A stretch of 64,000 nt of DNA from SZUA-430 sp044220975 (lineage in GTDB: Bacteria; Pseudomonadota; Alphaproteobacteria; Micropepsales; Micropepsaceae), in NCBI GenBank assembly GCA_044220975.1, contig JBGAPZ010000021.1:1-64000 (forward strand), written 5' to 3'. The notes beneath the pieces were generated by a model that was given only the letters and a program-made list of their open reading frames with translations, did not search any database and had not been told where the DNA came from. Shown here one piece after another: positions 33,289 to 41,862 of this stretch (positions are counted from its first letter, which is position 1; each line of letters begins with the position of its first letter). The position numbers and the translations under genes are program-made.

Positions 33289-34074
33289 ATGAAACTCAAA
33301 CTCTTGGCCGTACTTGCTTTAGCGCTCGGCTTTGCCGGCAACGCGATGGCGGAAGACGCGCACGCGGTGAAGGCGCCGAAGACTGTCACGTGGACTTGGG
33401 AGGGGCCGTTCGGCCACTTCGACCGCCAGCAATTGCAGCGCGGTTATCAGGTCTACAAAGAGGTCTGCGCGGCGTGCCACTCAATGCATTTGATGGCGTT
33501 CCGCAATCTGTCGCAACCGGGTGGGCCTGAGTTCACGCTCGCACAAATGAAAGCGATTGCGGCGAGCGTTCAGGTCAACGCGCTTGACGACAAGGGCGAG
33601 GAAATCCAGCGGCCGGCGACGGCTGCCGACCGTTTCCCGTCGCCGTTTGCAAACGAGCTCGCGGCGCGCGCCGCAAATAACAACGCCTACCCGCCGGACC
33701 TTTCGGTCATCATCAAGGCGCGACCGAATGGGGCGAACTACGTCTACTCGGTGCTCACAGGTTATGCCGAGGCGCCGGCAGGTTTTCAGATGACGCCGGG
33801 GTTGAACTACAACGAGTACTTCGCGAACCACCAGATCGCGATGCCGCAGCCGTTGGCCTCGGATGGGCAAGTGACTTACGCGCCTGACGCAGGCAATCCT
33901 GCGGCGACGATCGACCAGATGGCGAAAGACGTGGTTGCCTACCTCACTTGGGCGTCGGAGCCCAAGATGGAAGAGCGCAAGGAGCTTGGCGTGAAGGTTA
34001 TGATCTTCCTCGTCTTGCTGTCGGTGTTGCTGTTCCTCGCCTACCGTCAGCTTTGGAAGGACATCGACCACTGA
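33289..34074 (+). CDS. petC: Cytochrome c1 subunit of the bc1 complex
   Basis: The 261-residue protein has a signal peptide (LKLLAVLALALGFAGNAMA), the heme c motif CAACH (about residue 59), the axial methionine in QIAMPQPL (about 185) and a C-terminal membrane anchor (MIFLVLLSVLLFLAY). I prefer the ATG at 33289, preceded by GGGGGCG, over the one at 33277 which overlaps the petB stop; both are in frame. The operon ends at an intrinsic terminator at 34100-34133. Confidence 0.95.
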   Translation: MKLKLLAVLALALGFAGNAMAEDAHAVKAPKTVTWTWEGPFGHFDRQQLQRGYQVYKEVCAACHSMHLMAFRNLSQPGGPEFTLAQMKAIAASVQVNALDDKGEEIQRPATAADRFPSPFANELAARAANNNAYPPDLSVIIKARPNGANYVYSVLTGYAEAPAGFQMTPGLNYNEYFANHQIAMPQPLASDGQVTYAPDAGNPAATIDQMAKDVVAYLTWASEPKMEERKELGVKVMIFLVLLSVLLFLAYRQLWKDIDH

Positions 34075-34099
34075 CGACGTTGCAGTCTTGAATTTTCGG

Positions 34100-34133
34100 G
34101 GGCCGGCGCCATATGAGCCGGCCCTTTGTTTTT
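34100..34133 (+). terminator. Intrinsic terminator of petABC
   Basis: Perfect 8-bp stem GGGCCGGC / GCCGGCCC (34100-34107 with 34117-34124) with a 9-base loop, followed by TTTGTTTTT. It lies 26 bases after petC. Confidence 0.92.
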
Positions 34134-34184
34134 GGGCACGAGGCGGTTACAACCCCGCCGTCACCTGCGGAGGACTTGGGCGCG

Positions 34185-35063
34185 ATGACCAACACCGTTC
34201 TGGGCGTTATTGGCGGCAGCGGGGTTTACGGAATCGACGGGCTTGAGAACCCGCGCTGGGAGCGGGTGCGCTCACCCTGGGGTGAGGCGTCGGACGAGTT
34301 GTTGTTCGGCCGGCTCCAAGGCGTCGACATGGTCTTCCTGCCGCGGCACGGACGGGGTCACGTCCACTCACCGACCAGCATCAACTATCGTGCCAATATC
34401 GACGTGCTGAAGCGCGTCGGCGTGACCGATGTGATTTCGGTGTCGGCTTGCGGATCGTTCAAGCAAGAACTGCCGCCCGGCATGTTCGTGCTGGCGGATC
34501 AGTTCATCGACCGGACGTTTGCGCGCGAGAAATCGTTCTTTGGGCCTGGATTCGTGGCGCATGTCTCGCTGGCTCATCCCGTGTGTCCACGCCTTGTCGG
34601 CGCGTTGACGGACGCCGCGAAAGAAGCGTCGATCGAGCATGTCGTGGGCGGCACGTATCTCGCGATGGAAGGGCCGCAGTTCTCGACACTCGCCGAATCC
34701 AACCTCTACCGGTCCTGGGGCTGCAGTGTGATTGGCATGACCGCTATGCCGGAAGCGAAGCTTGCGCGCGAGGCAGAGCTTCCATACGCGATTGTCGCCA
34801 TGGTTACGGATTACGATTGCTGGCATCCGGACCACGATCACGTGACGGTAGAGCAAGTGATCAAGGTGTTGAACGGCAACGCCGAACGGGCGCGGACGTT
34901 GCTGAAGCGCGCCGCGCCGAAGCTCGGACCGAAGCGCACGCCGTCGCCACTCAACATCGAGCACACGCTCGACACGGCGCTGATCACGGCGCCGGAGAAG
35001 CGCGATCCCGTTCTCTTTGCGAAACTCGATGCGGTCGCCGGCCGCGTTCTCAAGAAGGCTTGA
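34185..35063 (+). CDS. mtnP: S-methyl-5'-thioadenosine phosphorylase
   Basis: Splits 5'-methylthioadenosine with phosphate into adenine and 5-methylthioribose 1-phosphate. The 292-residue protein has the MTAP/PNP family features IGGSGVYGIDGL, FLPRHGRGHVHSPTSINYRAN, ISVSACGSFKQEL, YLAMEGPQFSTLAES and VIGMTAMPEAKLARE. Start 34185 follows GGAGG at 11 bases. It is the first gene after the petABC terminator and heads the apt-mtnA-aldolase operon, whose next two products use its two products. Confidence 0.95.
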   Translation: MTNTVLGVIGGSGVYGIDGLENPRWERVRSPWGEASDELLFGRLQGVDMVFLPRHGRGHVHSPTSINYRANIDVLKRVGVTDVISVSACGSFKQELPPGMFVLADQFIDRTFAREKSFFGPGFVAHVSLAHPVCPRLVGALTDAAKEASIEHVVGGTYLAMEGPQFSTLAESNLYRSWGCSVIGMTAMPEAKLAREAELPYAIVAMVTDYDCWHPDHDHVTVEQVIKVLNGNAERARTLLKRAAPKLGPKRTPSPLNIEHTLDTALITAPEKRDPVLFAKLDAVAGRVLKKA

Positions 35064-35069
35064 ACCTCG

Positions 35070-35597
35070 ATGGACTTCAAATCCGTTATTCGCACGATTC
35101 CCGACTATCCGAAGCCCGGCATCATGTTTCGCGACGTGACGACGTTGCTCGGCAACGCGCGCGCGTTTCGCACAACCGTCGACCAGCTTGTGCAGCCTTA
35201 TGCCGGAACGCGGATCGACAAGGTGGCGGGCATCGAGGCGCGTGGGTTCATTATCGCGGGTGCGGTCGCGCATCAGCTCTCGGTCGGTTTCGTGCCGGTG
35301 CGCAAGAAAGGCAAGCTGCCCTGGAAGACGATCGCGCAGACCTACGATCTTGAGTACGGCACCGACACGGTCGAGATTCACGAAGACGCGGTGCAGAAGG
35401 GCGAAAACGTGCTGCTTGTCGACGACTTGATCGCGACGGGCGGGACGGCGGAAGCCGCGATCAAGCTCATCGAAAAGGCGGGCGGCAACGTCGTCGGCTG
35501 CAGCTTCATCATCGACTTGCCGGAGCTCAAAGGGCGGCGGCGGCTCGAGAAGTTGGGCAAGAAGGTGCTGAGCCTGGTGGAGTTTGAAGGCCATTGA
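35070..35597 (+). CDS. apt: Adenine phosphoribosyltransferase
   Basis: Recycles adenine to AMP with PRPP. The 175-residue protein has the N-terminal IPDYPKPGIMFRD signature, GIEARGFI, and the PRPP loop VLLVDDLIATGGTA (about residues 113-126). Position directly after mtnP fits salvage of the adenine that MtnP releases. Its stop overlaps the TTG start of mtnA. Confidence 0.96.
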   Translation: MDFKSVIRTIPDYPKPGIMFRDVTTLLGNARAFRTTVDQLVQPYAGTRIDKVAGIEARGFIIAGAVAHQLSVGFVPVRKKGKLPWKTIAQTYDLEYGTDTVEIHEDAVQKGENVLLVDDLIATGGTAEAAIKLIEKAGGNVVGCSFIIDLPELKGRRRLEKLGKKVLSLVEFEGH

Positions 35598-36688
35598 ACA
35601 TTCACGGACGCCACTACCGGACGATTTGGGTCGCGGGTGACGGGTGGTCGGTCGAGGTGATCGACCAGACCAAGCTTCCGTTTGCGTTTGTGACGAAGCG
35701 TCTTGCGAGTGCGGATGAGGCGGCCGAGGCGATCAAATCGATGGTCGTGCGCGGCGCGCCGTTGATCGGTGCAACCGGTGCCTACGGTCTTTGCATGGCG
35801 TTGCGCCAAGATGCGTCGGATGAGTCGCTGGAGCGCGCGTATGACATGCTCGTCAAGACGCGACCGACCGCGATCAATTTGAAGTGGGCGCTCGATGAGA
35901 TGATGGCGTCGGTGCGCAATCAACCGAGGGAGCGTCGGGCGGCGGCAGCCTATGCGCGAGCCGCTCAGCTTTGCGACGACGATGTCGCGACAAACGAGGC
36001 GATCGGGCGGCACGGCTTGAAGCTAATCGAGAACATCGCTGCGACCAAAAACGGTGCGCCTGTCAATCTGCTCACGCATTGCAATGCCGGGTGGCTTGCT
36101 TGCGTCGATTGGGGCACGGCACTCGCGCCGATCTATATGGCACACGACAAAGGCATTGCGATCCACGTTTGGGTGGATGAGACGCGGCCGCGCAATCAGG
36201 GTGGATCGCTGACCGCCTACGAATTGGGCGCGCACGGCGTGAAGCATTCGATCATCGCGGACAACGCCGGTGGTCACTACATGCAGCACGGTGACGTCGA
36301 TCTTTGCATCGTGGGGACGGACCGGACGACCGCGTCCGGCGACGTTGCGAACAAGATCGGGACCTATCTCAAGGCGCTGGCCGCACGCGACAACGGCGTG
36401 CCGTTCTATGTGGCGCTGCCGTCGTCGACGATCGACTGGACGATTTCGGATGGCGTAAAGCAGATCGAGATCGAGGAGCGCTCGGGTCGCGAGATCACGC
36501 ACGTCCAGGGCCGGTCGGCGGCGGGGGACGTGCTGACTGTCGAGTTGACGGCGCCTGGAAGCCCCGCGCGCAATCCAGCGTTCGACGTAACACCTGCGCG
36601 GTTGGTCACCGGATTAATCACCGAGCGCGGCATCGCCAAAGCCACGCGTGAAGGGTTGATCAATCTCTTTCCGGAGCGCGCGCGGTGA
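35594..36688 (+). CDS. mtnA: 5-Methylthioribose-1-phosphate isomerase
   Basis: Converts 5-methylthioribose 1-phosphate to 5-methylthioribulose 1-phosphate. The 364-residue member of the eIF-2B-like family has MVVRGAPLIGATGAYGL (about residues 50-66), NLLTHCNAGWLA with the catalytic cysteine, VDETRPRNQG, and GTDRTTASGDVANKIGTY with the catalytic aspartate. It begins at TTG overlapping the apt stop (TTGA), a coupled start; no other start preserves the N-terminus. Confidence 0.94.
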   Translation: MNIHGRHYRTIWVAGDGWSVEVIDQTKLPFAFVTKRLASADEAAEAIKSMVVRGAPLIGATGAYGLCMALRQDASDESLERAYDMLVKTRPTAINLKWALDEMMASVRNQPRERRAAAAYARAAQLCDDDVATNEAIGRHGLKLIENIAATKNGAPVNLLTHCNAGWLACVDWGTALAPIYMAHDKGIAIHVWVDETRPRNQGGSLTAYELGAHGVKHSIIADNAGGHYMQHGDVDLCIVGTDRTTASGDVANKIGTYLKALAARDNGVPFYVALPSSTIDWTISDGVKQIEIEERSGREITHVQGRSAAGDVLTVELTAPGSPARNPAFDVTPARLVTGLITERGIAKATREGLINLFPERAR

Positions 36689-37401
36689 AACGCACGGCGG
36701 TGCGGCGGCGTGTGGCACGCGTGCTTTCGAAGCGCGCGGCCGTGGTCAGCGCGACACCAAATTTGCGCTCCGAAATCGTCGCGGTCGGGCAGCGTATGTC
36801 GTCGAGTGGGCTGTCGCCGGGCAAGAGCGGCAACCTCTCGGTCCGTGTCGATGGCGGGATGTTGATTACGCCGACAGGCATTGCCTACACAGAAATGCGC
36901 GGTGCGGACATCGTCGAGGTTCGTGCGGACGGGCGCGTCGCGCCGGGTCAGCGAGTGGCGTCAAGCGAGTGGCGTGTGCATCTGGCGATCTACAAGGCTC
37001 GGCCCGATGTGGGCGCGATCGTGCACACGCACTCTCTGAACGCCACGGCACTGTCGTGCCTGCATCGCGGAATTCCGGCGTTCCACTATATGGTGGCGGA
37101 GTTCGGGGGCGAGAAGGTTGCCTGCGCGCCGTACGCGACTTACGGCAGCGAGGAGCTTGCGCGGTTCGCCATTAAGGCTTTGGGGCTGCGCAGTGCCTGT
37201 CTTCTCGCCAACCACGGATCGATCGCCTTGGGTGAGAGCGTTCGGCAGGCGTATGATCGTGCTGCGGCACTTGAGGCGTTGGCTGCGCAGTATGCGCGCG
37301 CGATGCAGATTGGGCGGCCGCGGATTTTGTCGGGACGTGAGATGACGCGAGTGATCGAGAAGTTCAAGACCTACGGCAAACAAGCGCCTGTGAAGCCATG
37401 A
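36685..37401 (+). CDS. Class II aldolase, FucA-like; probable 5-methylthioribulose-1-phosphate aldolase (Ald2)
   Basis: The 238-residue protein follows fuculose-phosphate aldolase closely: GKSGNLSVR, LITPTGIAY, catalytic Glu95 in SSEW, zinc ligands His114 and His116 (IVHTHSLNAT) and His177 (ANHGSIA), and the C-terminal EKFKTYG. In Rhodospirillum rubrum and some E. coli an aldolase of this type cleaves 5-methylthioribulose 1-phosphate to DHAP and 2-methylthioacetaldehyde (the DHAP shunt). Its place directly after mtnA, sharing GTGA with the mtnA stop, makes that role likely here. The alternative is MtnB, a dehydratase of the same fold, but no mtnC, mtnD or mtnE is near and the FucA-like ends argue against it. 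A basic N-terminal extension of about 25 residues is unusual. Confidence 0.8.
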   Translation: MKRTAVRRRVARVLSKRAAVVSATPNLRSEIVAVGQRMSSSGLSPGKSGNLSVRVDGGMLITPTGIAYTEMRGADIVEVRADGRVAPGQRVASSEWRVHLAIYKARPDVGAIVHTHSLNATALSCLHRGIPAFHYMVAEFGGEKVACAPYATYGSEELARFAIKALGLRSACLLANHGSIALGESVRQAYDRAAALEALAAQYARAMQIGRPRILSGREMTRVIEKFKTYGKQAPVKP

Positions 37402-38141
37402 GCGCGGTACTTGTTACGGGTGCAGCAAAGCGGCTTGGGCGGGCCATTGCTCTCAAGCTTGCCGGCGAGGGATATGACGTTGCTATCCACTATCGCTCTA
37501 GCAAGGCGGATGCGGAGGCGGTTGCGCGTGAGGTGAAGCAACTCGGACGCCGGGCGATGTTGGTCGAGGGCGAACTCTCGAACGAAGCTGAGGTGGCGAC
37601 GATCGTGCCGCGGGCGGCGGCTGCGCTCGGACACCTGACGGCGCTGGTGAACAGCGCTTCGGTGTTCGAGGACGACCGCGTTGAGACGGCGACGCGCGCG
37701 ACTTGGGACAAGCATCTCGATACGAATTTGCGGGCGCCGCTCGTGTTATCGCAGAGTTTCGCCAAGCAACTGCCGGCAGGCGTCAACGGCGGGATCGTCA
37801 ATATCATCGATCAGCAGGTAGTCAATCTGACACCGCAATTTCTGTCCTATACCGTGTCGAAGGCGGCGTTGTGGACGCTGACGCGAACGTTGGCGCAAGC
37901 GTTGGCGCCGCACATCAGAGTCAATGCGGTGGCGCCTGGCCCTTCGTTGAAGGCCGAGCGCCAGTCTCAGGCGAATTTCGATACACACGTGAAGGCAACC
38001 TTGCTGCAACGTCCGTCGGAACCGGGAGACATTGCGGGTGCAGTCGCCTATCTAATGTCCGCGCCTGCGGTTACGGGGCAGATGATTGTCGTCGACAGCG
38101 GCCAGCATCTCGCGTGGTCGCAAGACAAATTCTTCGAGTAA
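37398..38141 (+). CDS. SDR of the pteridine reductase (PTR1/FolM) type
   Basis: The 247-residue SDR has TGAAKRLGRAIA at residues 7-18, matching pteridine reductases, and has Asp138 (NIIDQQ) where ordinary SDRs have the catalytic serine, again as in PTR1 and FolM; Tyr151 and Lys155 complete the site. FolM reduces dihydromonapterin to tetrahydromonapterin. The next gene, folB, acts on dihydroneopterin, which supports a pterin role. The ATG overlaps the aldolase stop (ATGA), so it is read with the methylthioadenosine operon. Confidence 0.82.
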   Translation: MSAVLVTGAAKRLGRAIALKLAGEGYDVAIHYRSSKADAEAVAREVKQLGRRAMLVEGELSNEAEVATIVPRAAAALGHLTALVNSASVFEDDRVETATRATWDKHLDTNLRAPLVLSQSFAKQLPAGVNGGIVNIIDQQVVNLTPQFLSYTVSKAALWTLTRTLAQALAPHIRVNAVAPGPSLKAERQSQANFDTHVKATLLQRPSEPGDIAGAVAYLMSAPAVTGQMIVVDSGQHLAWSQDKFFE

Positions 38142-38145
38142 GGCG

Positions 38146-38556
38146 ATGAGCGAACGTCCAAAGATTCAACCTTTGCGAATAGCCGATGCAAAGAGGCGCA
38201 TCCGGCACGTGTTCGTTCGCGATCTTGAACTCAACGCAAATATTGGCGTCTACCACCGCGAGAAGGGGCAGATGCAGCCTGTGCGGATCAATTTGGATCT
38301 GACGGTTGAGGAGACGGACGGCAATATCGACGATAAGCTCGAAAACGTCGTCGATTACGGTGCGGTTGTGGACGGGATCAAAGCGATTCTCGCCGGCGGG
38401 CATCTGAACCTGGTCGAGACGCTGGCCGAGAAGGTCGCAACGCATTGCCTTGCGGATAAGCGCGTGAAGGTCGCCCGGGTGCGGATCGAGAAGCTAAAAG
38501 TGCTGGCGGAGGCACAGTCCGTGGGCGTCGAAATCGAGCGCGAGGCGGAAGGGTAG
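38146..38556 (+). CDS. folB: Dihydroneopterin aldolase
   Basis: FolB splits dihydroneopterin into 6-hydroxymethyl-dihydropterin and glycolaldehyde in folate synthesis. The 136-residue protein has VRDLELNANIGVYHREKGQMQPVRI with the conserved GVYxxEK, the VVDYGAVVD strand and HLNLVETLAEKVA. The N-terminus is about 20 residues longer than in the usual protein; start 38146 follows AAGG. It lies 4 bases after the pteridine reductase-like gene. Confidence 0.92.
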   Translation: MSERPKIQPLRIADAKRRIRHVFVRDLELNANIGVYHREKGQMQPVRINLDLTVEETDGNIDDKLENVVDYGAVVDGIKAILAGGHLNLVETLAEKVATHCLADKRVKVARVRIEKLKVLAEAQSVGVEIEREAEG

Positions 38557-38614
38557 GGCGGGGCAGCACGAGTCTCCGCTTGCAGCCGTTGTCTTCGCCA
38601 CTATCTTGCCCGCC

Positions 38615-40549
38615 GTGAGTAACGATCAGGACACTGTCGCGACGGATACGCCCGGGCTGATGGCCCAGGGGGCGGCGGTTATTGCCGATTATTTGACGCG
38701 GTTGCCGAACGCGCCCGGGGTCTACCGAATGATGGCGGCGAACGGTGACGTTCTGTACGTGGGCAAGGCCGCAAATCTAAAGAAACGGGTCGTCGCTTAC
38801 ACGAAGCCGCTCGACCAGCCGGCGCGAATTGCCAGGATGATCGCGAACACGGCTTCGATGGAGTTCGTGCAGACGCGCTCGGAGGTCGACGCTCTGCTGC
38901 TTGAAGCCAATCTGATCAAGCGGCTGAAGCCGCGGTACAATGTGCACCTGCGCGACGACAAGTCGTTTCCGTACATTCTGGTGACGGGCGATCACGTCGC
39001 GCCGCAGATTATCAAGCATCGTGGGGCGAAGTCGCGGAAGGGTGAGTATTTCGGGCCGTTCGCGTCGGCCTATTCCGTGACCCGCACTCTGAACACGCTG
39101 CAACGGGCATTCTTGCTGCGGAGTTGCACTGACTCCGTCTACGAGAGCCGGACGCGTCCATGTCTGCTGCATCAAATCAAGCGATGCGCAGCGCCGTGTG
39201 TCGGAAAGATCGCCATCGAGGATTATCAACACCTTGTCGATCAAGCCGTGGGTTTCCTGCGCGGCAAGAGCCAAGAGGTGAAGGGCGAACTTTCGCGCGA
39301 TATGGAAGCCGCCGCCGAGGCGCTGGATTTCGAGAAGGCTGCACGTTTGCGCGACCGGATTCGGGCGTTAGCGCATGTTCAGCTGCAGCAAGGGATCAAT
39401 CCGGAAACGATCGACGAAGCCGATCTATTCGCCGCGTATCAAGACGGCGGGCACACATGCATTCAGGTCTTCTTCTTCCGGTCGGGTCAGAACTGGGGCA
39501 ATCGCGCCTACTTCCCGAAGCATGATCGTGGCGTCGAGATACCGGAGATTCTCAATAGCTTCCTCGCGCAGTTCTACGACGACCGCGAGCCGCCGAAGGT
39601 CGTCATCATCAGCCACGAGTTGGCCGAGCAAGCGTTGCTCGAAGAAGCGCTTTCGCTTAAGGCGGCGCGGCGCGTCGAGGTGTTGGTGCCGCAGCGCGGC
39701 GAGAAGCGCGAGGTGATGGCGCAAGCGGTGATGAACGCGCGCGAGTCGTTGGCGCGGCGGATGGCAGAGAGCGCGACGCAGATTCAATTGCTCGAAGGCG
39801 TGGCTACGGCGTTTGGTTTCAGCGAGGCGCCGCAGCGAATCGAGGTTTATGACAACAGCCATATCTCCGGCACGAACGCGGTCGGCGCGATGATCGTGGC
39901 GGGCCCGGAAGGCTTCATCAAAAACGAGTACCGTAAGTACAACATCAAGAGCGTCGACCTGACCCCGGGCGACGACTACGCGATGATGCGCGAGGTTCTG
40001 ACGCGGCGGTTCAAGCGGATGATGAAGGAGCAGGACGAACAGGCGGAAGCCGGTGTCTCGTTCGACGAGAAGGCGGGCGATGATGCGGATGAAGCGACCG
40101 TGCCCGATCTGGTTCTGATCGACGGTGGCGCCGGCCAGCTCTCGGTCGCGAACGACGTGATGACAACGCTCGGCGTTACCGGTGTGAAGCTCGTTTCGAT
40201 CGCGAAGGGGCCGGATCGCGATGCGGGCCGCGAGCGATTCTTCATGGTGGGGCGTGAGCCGTTTTACTTGGAGTTCAAGTCGCCTGTGCTGTTCTACCTG
40301 CAGCGCCTTCGCGACGAAGCGCATCGCTTTGCGATTGGGACGCATCGGGCCAAGCGCGCGGCGGCGTTGGCGACTTCGCCGCTCGACGAGGTGGACGGGA
40401 TTGGGCCGTCGCGGAAACGGGCGCTTTTGAACCATTTCGGCTCGGGACGGGCGGTCACGACAGCTGGGCTCTCCGATCTGGAATCGGTTAAGGGTATTTC
40501 CAAGGCGATGGCGCGGAAGATCTACGATCACTTCCACGACAAGGGCTGA
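38615..40549 (+). CDS. uvrC: Excinuclease ABC subunit C
   Basis: UvrC makes both incisions during nucleotide excision repair. The 644-residue protein has the GIY-YIG nuclease (APGVYRMM ... VLYVGKAANLKKRV), a four-residue Cys pattern in CLLHQIKRCAAPCVG, the UvrB-binding UVR motif (AAEALDFEKAARLRDRI), the RNase H-like C-terminal nuclease (RIEVYDNSHISGTNAVGAMIV, LVLIDGGAGQL) and a helix-hairpin-helix end (IGPSRKRALLNHFGS, VKGISKAMA). The GTG at 38615 is my choice; TTG at 38606 and an ATG at 38660 are possible. No LexA-type GTTC-N7-GTTC was seen upstream. Confidence 0.94.
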   Translation: MSNDQDTVATDTPGLMAQGAAVIADYLTRLPNAPGVYRMMAANGDVLYVGKAANLKKRVVAYTKPLDQPARIARMIANTASMEFVQTRSEVDALLLEANLIKRLKPRYNVHLRDDKSFPYILVTGDHVAPQIIKHRGAKSRKGEYFGPFASAYSVTRTLNTLQRAFLLRSCTDSVYESRTRPCLLHQIKRCAAPCVGKIAIEDYQHLVDQAVGFLRGKSQEVKGELSRDMEAAAEALDFEKAARLRDRIRALAHVQLQQGINPETIDEADLFAAYQDGGHTCIQVFFFRSGQNWGNRAYFPKHDRGVEIPEILNSFLAQFYDDREPPKVVIISHELAEQALLEEALSLKAARRVEVLVPQRGEKREVMAQAVMNARESLARRMAESATQIQLLEGVATAFGFSEAPQRIEVYDNSHISGTNAVGAMIVAGPEGFIKNEYRKYNIKSVDLTPGDDYAMMREVLTRRFKRMMKEQDEQAEAGVSFDEKAGDDADEATVPDLVLIDGGAGQLSVANDVMTTLGVTGVKLVSIAKGPDRDAGRERFFMVGREPFYLEFKSPVLFYLQRLRDEAHRFAIGTHRAKRAAALATSPLDEVDGIGPSRKRALLNHFGSGRAVTTAGLSDLESVKGISKAMARKIYDHFHDKG

Positions 40550-40568
40550 TGCCTGATAGAGTGGCGTT

Positions 40569-41168
40569 ATGGGCGACCATCTTCCTAACTTGCTTACGCT
40601 CGCGCGTATTGTGCTGACGCCACTTTTTGTCGCGGCGTTCTGGATCGATATGCCGGTGGGGCGCTGGGTCGTGTTCGGGCTGTTTCTGGTCGCCGCGATC
40701 ACCGACTATGCGGACGGTTGGGTGGCACGGCGGCGGAACATCGAGTCGCGACTGGGACAGATGCTCGATCCGATCGCCGACAAGCTGCTCATCGCGTCGG
40801 CGCTAGTGATGCTCGTCTACACGGACGACATTCGCGGCTGGGTGATCATTCCGGCGTTGATCATTTTGGCGCGCGAAATCCTTGTGTCGGGTATGCGCGA
40901 ATTCTTGGCGACGATCTCGGTGCAGGTCCCGGTGTCGTCCGTTTCAAAGATGAAGACCGTTCTGCAAGTTGTTGCGATTGCGATGCTGATCGTGGCGCCC
41001 GCAATCGAGCATGTGTGGGGTTGGGTGCACCGCGCCGGCATTCTCACATTATGGGCGGCGGCCGTGCTGACGATCTACACTGGCTTTAGCTATGTGCAAG
41101 CGAACTTGAGCCACGTGTCCGGCGAGCATGCGCGGCCGCGTCCGAGGACAGCGGAGCGGCCGTCGTGA
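40569..41168 (+). CDS. pgsA: CDP-diacylglycerol-glycerol-3-phosphate 3-phosphatidyltransferase
   Basis: PgsA makes phosphatidylglycerol phosphate, precursor of phosphatidylglycerol and cardiolipin. The 199-residue membrane protein has the CDP-alcohol phosphatidyltransferase signature DG-x2-AR-x8-G-x3-D-x3-D, seen as DGWVARRRNIESRLGQMLD then PIAD (about residues 51-73), and six hydrophobic segments starting with NLLTLARI. It follows uvrC by 19 bases, a common order in proteobacteria, and overlaps moaD (GTGA). Confidence 0.94.
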   Translation: MGDHLPNLLTLARIVLTPLFVAAFWIDMPVGRWVVFGLFLVAAITDYADGWVARRRNIESRLGQMLDPIADKLLIASALVMLVYTDDIRGWVIIPALIILAREILVSGMREFLATISVQVPVSSVSKMKTVLQVVAIAMLIVAPAIEHVWGWVHRAGILTLWAAAVLTIYTGFSYVQANLSHVSGEHARPRPRTAERPS

Positions 41169-41416
41169 AGGTGCTCTATTTCGCGTGGTTGCGGCAGAAG
41201 GTCGGGCACGGCGAGGAAGCAGTCGATCTACCGGGAACGGTACGTACGATCGGCGATCTTGCCATGTGGCTGGCGGCGCGCGGCGGCGGCTATGCCGATG
41301 CGTTCGCCGACATGAAGCGCGTGCGCGCGGCACTCAATCAAGAACACGTCGATTTCACCGCGCCCGTGAAAGCAGGTGACGAGGTTGCATTCTTTCCGCC
41401 GGTCACTGGCGGATGA
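41165..41416 (+). CDS. moaD: Molybdopterin synthase sulfur carrier subunit
   Basis: The 83-residue ubiquitin-like protein carries the thiocarboxylate sulfur used to make molybdopterin. It ends in FFPPVTGG with the diagnostic C-terminal Gly-Gly, and begins KVLYFAWLRQKVG, typical of MoaD. It starts at GTG overlapping the pgsA stop, and its own stop overlaps the moaE start (ATGA), so the two synthase subunits are coupled. Confidence 0.95.
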   Translation: MKVLYFAWLRQKVGHGEEAVDLPGTVRTIGDLAMWLAARGGGYADAFADMKRVRAALNQEHVDFTAPVKAGDEVAFFPPVTGG

Positions 41417-41862
41417 CCGTCCGTATTCAGCGTGAGGATTTCGAGCCGGGGACGGAGATTGCGCGCCTGCAGCGGGAAGATGCCGGTGCGATCGTGAGTT
41501 TCGTCGGTGTCGTGCGCGGCGAAAGCCATGGCGAGAAGCTCGTCAGTATGACGCTCGAGCACTTCCCTGGCATGACGGAACGCGAGTTGGAGCGCATCGC
41601 GAAGGAGGCCCGCTCGCGTTGGTCGCTGCAGGGTGTTTCGGTTGTGCATCGCGTGGGCGAACTCAAGCCCGGTGAGCGAATCGTGCTTGTCGCGACGGCA
41701 GCAACACACAGGCGCGCGGCGTTCGAGGCGGCGGAATTCTTGATGGACTATTTGAAGACACAGGCACCGTTTTGGAAGCGCGAGTTGCGCGCATCCGGCG
41801 AGCACTGGGTGGAAGCGCGCGGCAGCGACAATGAAGCCGCCGCACGCTGGTCGCGCGACTAG
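41413..41862 (+). CDS. moaE: Molybdopterin synthase catalytic subunit
   Basis: MoaE converts cyclic pyranopterin monophosphate to molybdopterin. The 149-residue protein has AGAIVSFVGVVRGES near residue 28, LEHFPGMTERELERI, VVHRVGELKPGERIVLVA (about 76-93) and the active-site lysines in MDYLKTQAPFWKREL. The ATG overlaps the moaD stop. The gene converges on ilvE, with the two stop codons overlapping by 4 bases. Confidence 0.95.
   Translation: MTVRIQREDFEPGTEIARLQREDAGAIVSFVGVVRGESHGEKLVSMTLEHFPGMTERELERIAKEARSRWSLQGVSVVHRVGELKPGERIVLVATAATHRRAAFEAAEFLMDYLKTQAPFWKRELRASGEHWVEARGSDNEAAARWSRD

Noticed and set aside
38557..38614. LexA box upstream of uvrC
   Set aside because: No GTTC-N7-GTTC or close variant is present in the short gap.
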